Virus record (IMG/VR): IMGVR_UViG_3300029448_000347
Location: 1-26,875 of that record
Reading direction: 5' to 3' (one strand)
Source: a virus
Length of the DNA: 26,875 nt
Shown: piece after piece, positions 23,811 through 26,875 of the stretch
Layout: each line of letters starts with the position of its first letter
Numbering within the stretch: position 1 is the stretch's first letter
Program-made: the position numbers and the translations under genes
The notes under the pieces: generated by a model
What the model was told of the DNA's origin: nothing
Databases searched by the model: none
Seen by the model: only the letters and a program-made list of their open reading frames with translations

Positions 23811-24217
23811 TAGTGAAAGTCCCTCCAGCCTGTACCATCATAGCCTTGAAACTTATTGGTACTAGCATTAAATCTAATCTGCCCTTTCAACGGTGTAGCT
23901 TCTGCCGTATCAGGGTTTGTTAAGTTACTATTAAGTCGTAGTCGACCACGTATAGTCACAGATCCAAACTGATCTTGTTGTACACTGTTACGAAGTTGTA
24001 CACTATCTGATGATAGCTTATCATTTAAAGAGTCTGCCCATTGTTCCATTTGTGTAAGAGCATTTTGTGCCCCACTATTAATTGAACCAGCTTTTGCAAA
24101 AGATACAGTTTTTGTGGGAGCAGGTATACCATAATTACCTGCTGCACCAACAGTAAATGTATCACTGGAATCACCAATGTCAGGTGTTATTCTTGGGAAT
24201 CTAGGATAATCTGCCAT
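23810..24217 (-). CDS. Small tail or fibre-like structural protein
   Basis: 135 residues. The N-terminus is Pro/Gly-rich and extended (MADYPRFPRITPDIG). The middle, at about 45-80, is a probable coiled coil (ALTQMEQWADSLNDKLSSD). The C-terminus is a beta motif G-Q-I-R-F-N-A-S-T-N-K-F-Q-G-Y-D-G-T-G-W-R-D at about 112-133. That closing motif is common in phage fibre and neck-appendage proteins. It lies between the gp10-like tail protein and the ejection genes, so a tail accessory role is likely. I cannot name a family. Confidence 0.6.
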   Translation of the reverse strand: MADYPRFPRITPDIGDSSDTFTVGAAGNYGIPAPTKTVSFAKAGSINSGAQNALTQMEQWADSLNDKLSSDSVQLRNSVQQDQFGSVTIRGRLRLNSNLTNPDTAEATPLKGQIRFNASTNKFQGYDGTGWRDFH

Positions 24218-24219
24218 TG

Positions 24220-26064
24220 TTACCTCTTACCATCTTGTGTTACATCCATTCTAAAAGATCCTAGTCGCCAGTTAGTTCCACCCGTAGATGTCGAAATCCG
24301 AATGATAGCTTGACGACTACGAGCACGTGTTCGTATAAATTGTGTTGTCGGTGTTACAACAAAAGGACCCTTTTCTCTAATCTCGCCGTTGGGAAAGTTT
24401 TTAAGTTTCATATTTAAAGTAACACGACCACCATCATTTATTGTAAAGTCTGGAACGATTCTATCCAAGTACATAATACTATCTCCTGGTCCATACGATG
24501 GTGGAGATGTGTCAAACTCTGATGACTCAAGGAAAGCTTCTTGTCTTTGACCGTCGGCTGTATAAATACCTTCGGGTTCGTTTGTATATAAATAGTTATC
24601 GCCATCTGCTTCTTTACCAGTTGTTATCACGTTTTGAAATACTTCTTTATCTTCCCATGTTGTAAATATAGTTGTACCAAATGTCCAATAATTTTCAACA
24701 GGATTATAACTTACATATCTATCAACCTCTGTAGAATTTTTACTTGGGTACAACCATGTCACTTCTCTGAACTCTTGGTTTGTACCAGCATATACTTTTT
24801 CTTTTTGATCATAGTTAAAATCGTCAAACACATATCGACGAACTGTACACGGTAAGTTTTTAACAGCTCCATCATAAACAAAGAAATCTTTTGCACCCAT
24901 CCAGAATATACGACCATCAAGTTCGATAGCTGCATGTTGTCCAGCTATACCACAGTTAGAACCCAACTGTCTGAAGTTAAATATAAATGGCGGACCAACA
25001 AATTCCATAGCATGTACAGCATTGTCTGTCCAAATTAGTGATTGGTTACGAGTGTTAAGTCCTGTGACTAATTCACTACCATCACCCAGTTGGTTTTCAC
25101 CTGATGTACTACTGACATTTACATTCCAATTTGCATAATCGTTTTGGTCCGACCATCGAACAAGCATCGGATCAAAGCCACTAGCCACACCGTGTGTACC
25201 TAAACAAATAACATGTCTATCTTGTTGTGATACAAACATAAAGTTGGAAGCACTTGGGGCTGTTGGTACGACCACGGCTCTACCACTTGTTCCACTTGAT
25301 TCATCCCAGACATATAGTCTACCTTCTTTTGGTAAAGCTAATAAGTCTTCACCGAAGTTATCCAAAGACCATTGTCGTAATGGTTGTGTCTGTGTATCAC
25401 CAGATATACTTGCAGGACTATTCCATGTTCTAGCTCCTGCGACTGATACACCCGCATTATAAACACCAACACCCCAACCAAGTTCAGGAATATTTTGTGA
25501 ACCACCTGAATGTATATAGAACTGAAACTTAGATCGTGTTGTTATTGTTGTAGTTGCCGACGAAGCTACTGTTGTATTAAATGTAAAATTATTAGATGTA
25601 GCTGATACAACCTCAAACTGACTGTTTAAGAATCTATGATTACCACCAACAGTTGTCGATGATACAAGAATAAAATAATCACCAACATTAGCTCCATGAC
25701 CTGTTGACGATACAAGTATACGAGTGCTTGAAACTGCTGTTTTATAAGTGACACTTGATGTTGCTGAGGTTCGTAAAGGTGTTATATCAAAGTTAGCACC
25801 ACCAGCATAAACATATAAGTGACTTGGTGTACCAAACGAGTGGTACTTTAAAGCTTCATTACTTGTAAATGAGTGAGCCGAACGACCTGTTCCTATGAAT
25901 GCTTGTTGTACTCTCTTTTCATAACCACGAATGTTTTCTGGTTTGCCCGCACGGAATCGTACCTTATCACCGTTATACCATCCACCTTTGGAAGCATATT
26001 GTGTAGACTCTCTGTCTATCCCCGGTCTGAAATTTACATCAAATAGAATTGTATCGGTGGACAT
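24220..26064 (-). CDS. P22 gp10-like tail / packaged-DNA stabilisation protein
   Basis: A 614-residue tail protein. The N-terminus F-D-V-N-F-R-P-G-I-D-R-E-S-T-Q-Y and then G-G-W-Y-N-G-D-K-V-R-F-R-A-G-K-P-E at about 27-43 match the recurrent start of gp10-like (and T7 gp12-like) tail nozzle proteins in marine podoviruses. The rest is rich in Thr, Ser and aromatic residues, as expected for a beta-propeller: for example the repeated W-S-D-Q-N-D-Y-A-N-W and R-I-F-W-M-G-A-K-D-F-F-V-Y-D-G segments. It probably closes the portal channel and connects it to the tail tip. AGGTGGAG lies upstream of the ATG. The assignment is by motif and gene order, not alignment. Confidence 0.7.
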   Translation of the reverse strand: MSTDTILFDVNFRPGIDRESTQYASKGGWYNGDKVRFRAGKPENIRGYEKRVQQAFIGTGRSAHSFTSNEALKYHSFGTPSHLYVYAGGANFDITPLRTSATSSVTYKTAVSSTRILVSSTGHGANVGDYFILVSSTTVGGNHRFLNSQFEVVSATSNNFTFNTTVASSATTTITTRSKFQFYIHSGGSQNIPELGWGVGVYNAGVSVAGARTWNSPASISGDTQTQPLRQWSLDNFGEDLLALPKEGRLYVWDESSGTSGRAVVVPTAPSASNFMFVSQQDRHVICLGTHGVASGFDPMLVRWSDQNDYANWNVNVSSTSGENQLGDGSELVTGLNTRNQSLIWTDNAVHAMEFVGPPFIFNFRQLGSNCGIAGQHAAIELDGRIFWMGAKDFFVYDGAVKNLPCTVRRYVFDDFNYDQKEKVYAGTNQEFREVTWLYPSKNSTEVDRYVSYNPVENYWTFGTTIFTTWEDKEVFQNVITTGKEADGDNYLYTNEPEGIYTADGQRQEAFLESSEFDTSPPSYGPGDSIMYLDRIVPDFTINDGGRVTLNMKLKNFPNGEIREKGPFVVTPTTQFIRTRARSRQAIIRISTSTGGTNWRLGSFRMDVTQDGKR

Positions 26065-26083
26065 TTATCTTCTCCACCTTTCT

Positions 26084-26689
26084 CTAAGCCTCATCTGGAT
26101 TTTTAGGCCAGTGCCACAGATGACCACTAGATACCGATGTCATTGTTCCATCACTAGCTGTTGCATAGGTTACATATAATCCTGAAACATCAGTGATAGT
26201 CGTAACAGCATTGATAGCTGTCTTCATAGCTTTAGCTTGAGTTCGTACACCAGCTCGCCATGTTTTCCAATTGTCAGCTATAGTTACACCAGTTTCAAGT
26301 TGACGGGTAGTCATCCAGTCTGACGGTGCTAACACTTTGTATGCATTGTCATCAACTTCTGCGAGTAGTTTAGTTTTTAAACCTTTTGTTAATATTGAAT
26401 TCCCATCATCATCAGTTGAACTAACATCTTCAATTACATGTGCTTTTTTATTATAGTGTATAGCTACGTGATCGGTATTGATAGTATAAGTTACACCACC
26501 TGTTCCTACATGAGTTTTATTATCTATTGTACTTGTAATCTGTGTTGGATAAATACCAATATTTTTAAGGTCGGCTTTTGGCCATATATTAAAAATATTA
26601 CTAGGGTATTGTATACCGTTTATGGTTACAGCTTTTGCACCATTTAACATCTCAATTACTTGATTGTTTTTTACTATTGCCCAAGACAT
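26084..26689 (-). CDS. Tail-fibre assembly chaperone-like protein
   Basis: A 201-residue protein of the kind often encoded next to phage fibres. The N-terminus M-S-W-A-I-V-K-N-N-Q-V-I with N-G-I-Q-Y-P and K-N-I-G-I-Y-P at about 24-50 is a frequent marine-phage module. Residues about 122-170 (P-S-D-W-M-T-T-R-Q-L-E-T-G, then W-K-T-W-R-A-G-V-R) resemble the tail-assembly chaperone domain, whose Trp, Arg and Tyr/Trp-Arg spacing it keeps. It ends in W-H-W-P-K-N-P-D-E-A. AAAGGAG precedes the start. It may fold or attach the receptor-binding protein encoded just upstream in the operon, or be a structural appendage itself. Confidence 0.6.
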   Translation of the reverse strand: MSWAIVKNNQVIEMLNGAKAVTINGIQYPSNIFNIWPKADLKNIGIYPTQITSTIDNKTHVGTGGVTYTINTDHVAIHYNKKAHVIEDVSSTDDDGNSILTKGLKTKLLAEVDDNAYKVLAPSDWMTTRQLETGVTIADNWKTWRAGVRTQAKAMKTAINAVTTITDVSGLYVTYATASDGTMTSVSSGHLWHWPKNPDEA

Positions 26690-26743
26690 AATACTCCTTT
26701 ACGTATGTTTCTATTATTAATTATTTGTTTCATATATACAACC

Positions 26744-26875
26744 CTATCTTGCAGTTCCTGGATTTGTTCCATCACCTAAAAATGATTGTTTAGCAAAGGC
26801 CATATAATAAATTTCTTCTCCAGTATAGTTATAACCAAGTCCTGTTCCTTGTCTTATTTTAAAACCATTAGATAA
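26744..26875 (-). CDS. C-terminus of a tail fibre or receptor-binding protein (cut by window edge)
   Basis: Only the last 43 residues are present; the 5' part lies beyond base 26875. The frame begins L-S-N-G-F-K-I-R and contains I-Y-Y-M-A-F-A before the TAG at 26744-26746. From memory, a S-N-G-F-K-I-R to Y-M-A-F-A ending is a common C-terminus in marine phage tail and fibre proteins. Position before the chaperone-like gene agrees. Of the 54 bases to the next start, only its SD is recognisable. Confidence 0.65.
   Translation of the reverse strand, partial: LSNGFKIRQGTGLGYNYTGEEIYYMAFAKQSFLGDGTNPGTAR

Noticed and set aside
1-26875. tRNA genes, integrase/att sites, single-subunit RNA polymerase and T7-type promoters
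   Set aside because: I looked for cloverleaf-like segments, integrase motifs, polymerase motifs and repeated promoter strings and saw none in this window.

Overview
The window is a stretch of an AT-rich, lytic, T7-like podovirus genome. It most resembles marine phages of SAR11-type or other alphaproteobacterial hosts (pelagiphages and uncultured marine podoviruses). Evidence for this is a T7-type replication set (primase-helicase, family A polymerase, gp2.5-like SSB, endonuclease I), a monomeric B12-dependent ribonucleotide reductase, a GTA-type holin, P22/T7-like tail and ejection proteins, and the low G+C. The host assignment is inference. No integrase, tRNA, phage RNA polymerase, terminase, portal or capsid gene lies in the window, so it is a partial genome.

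Layout. Bases 1-9456 are a rightward early/middle block: primase-helicase, DNA polymerase, SSB, Cas4/RecB-like nuclease, endonuclease I, a small helical protein, a DUF3310 protein, a small membrane protein, class II ribonucleotide reductase, a 2OG-Fe(II) oxygenase, a 29-residue membrane peptide, a cupin and an HxGH nucleotidyltransferase. Most junctions are ATGA or TAATG overlaps, so the block reads as one or two coupled operons. A separate strong-looking promoter with a UUCG hairpin precedes the SSB gene. Bases 9533-26875 are a leftward late block. In transcription order it holds a tail-fibre C-terminus (cut by the window edge), a tail-chaperone-like protein, a gp10-like tail protein, a small fibre-like protein, a repeat-bearing virion protein, a GNAT-like protein, two large ejection-type proteins, three glycosyltransferase-type proteins, a small acidic protein, a holin, a PqqA-like micropeptide, a secreted small protein and a 53-residue ORF. 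The two blocks converge on a perfect 12-bp inverted repeat at 9491-9533, the likely shared terminator.

How the genes work together. The early block copies and recombines DNA, and recycles ribonucleotides to dNTPs with host-supplied B12. Its end carries enzymes typical of sugar-nucleotide or small-molecule modification (oxygenase, cupin, cytidylyltransferase). The late block builds the tail and ejection apparatus, modifies a glycan or protein with three transferases, and ends with lysis functions.

The most striking feature is a 24-codon gene at 9917-9991 (minus strand) between the holin and the secreted protein. Its product has the hallmarks of PqqA, the ribosomal precursor of the redox cofactor PQQ: Trp2, Pro5, the E15-x3-Y19 crosslinking pair in a G-x-E-I-N-x-Y core, and a C-terminal A-E. 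No other pqq gene is in the window, so the phage would feed a host PqqB-E pathway or use the peptide for something else.
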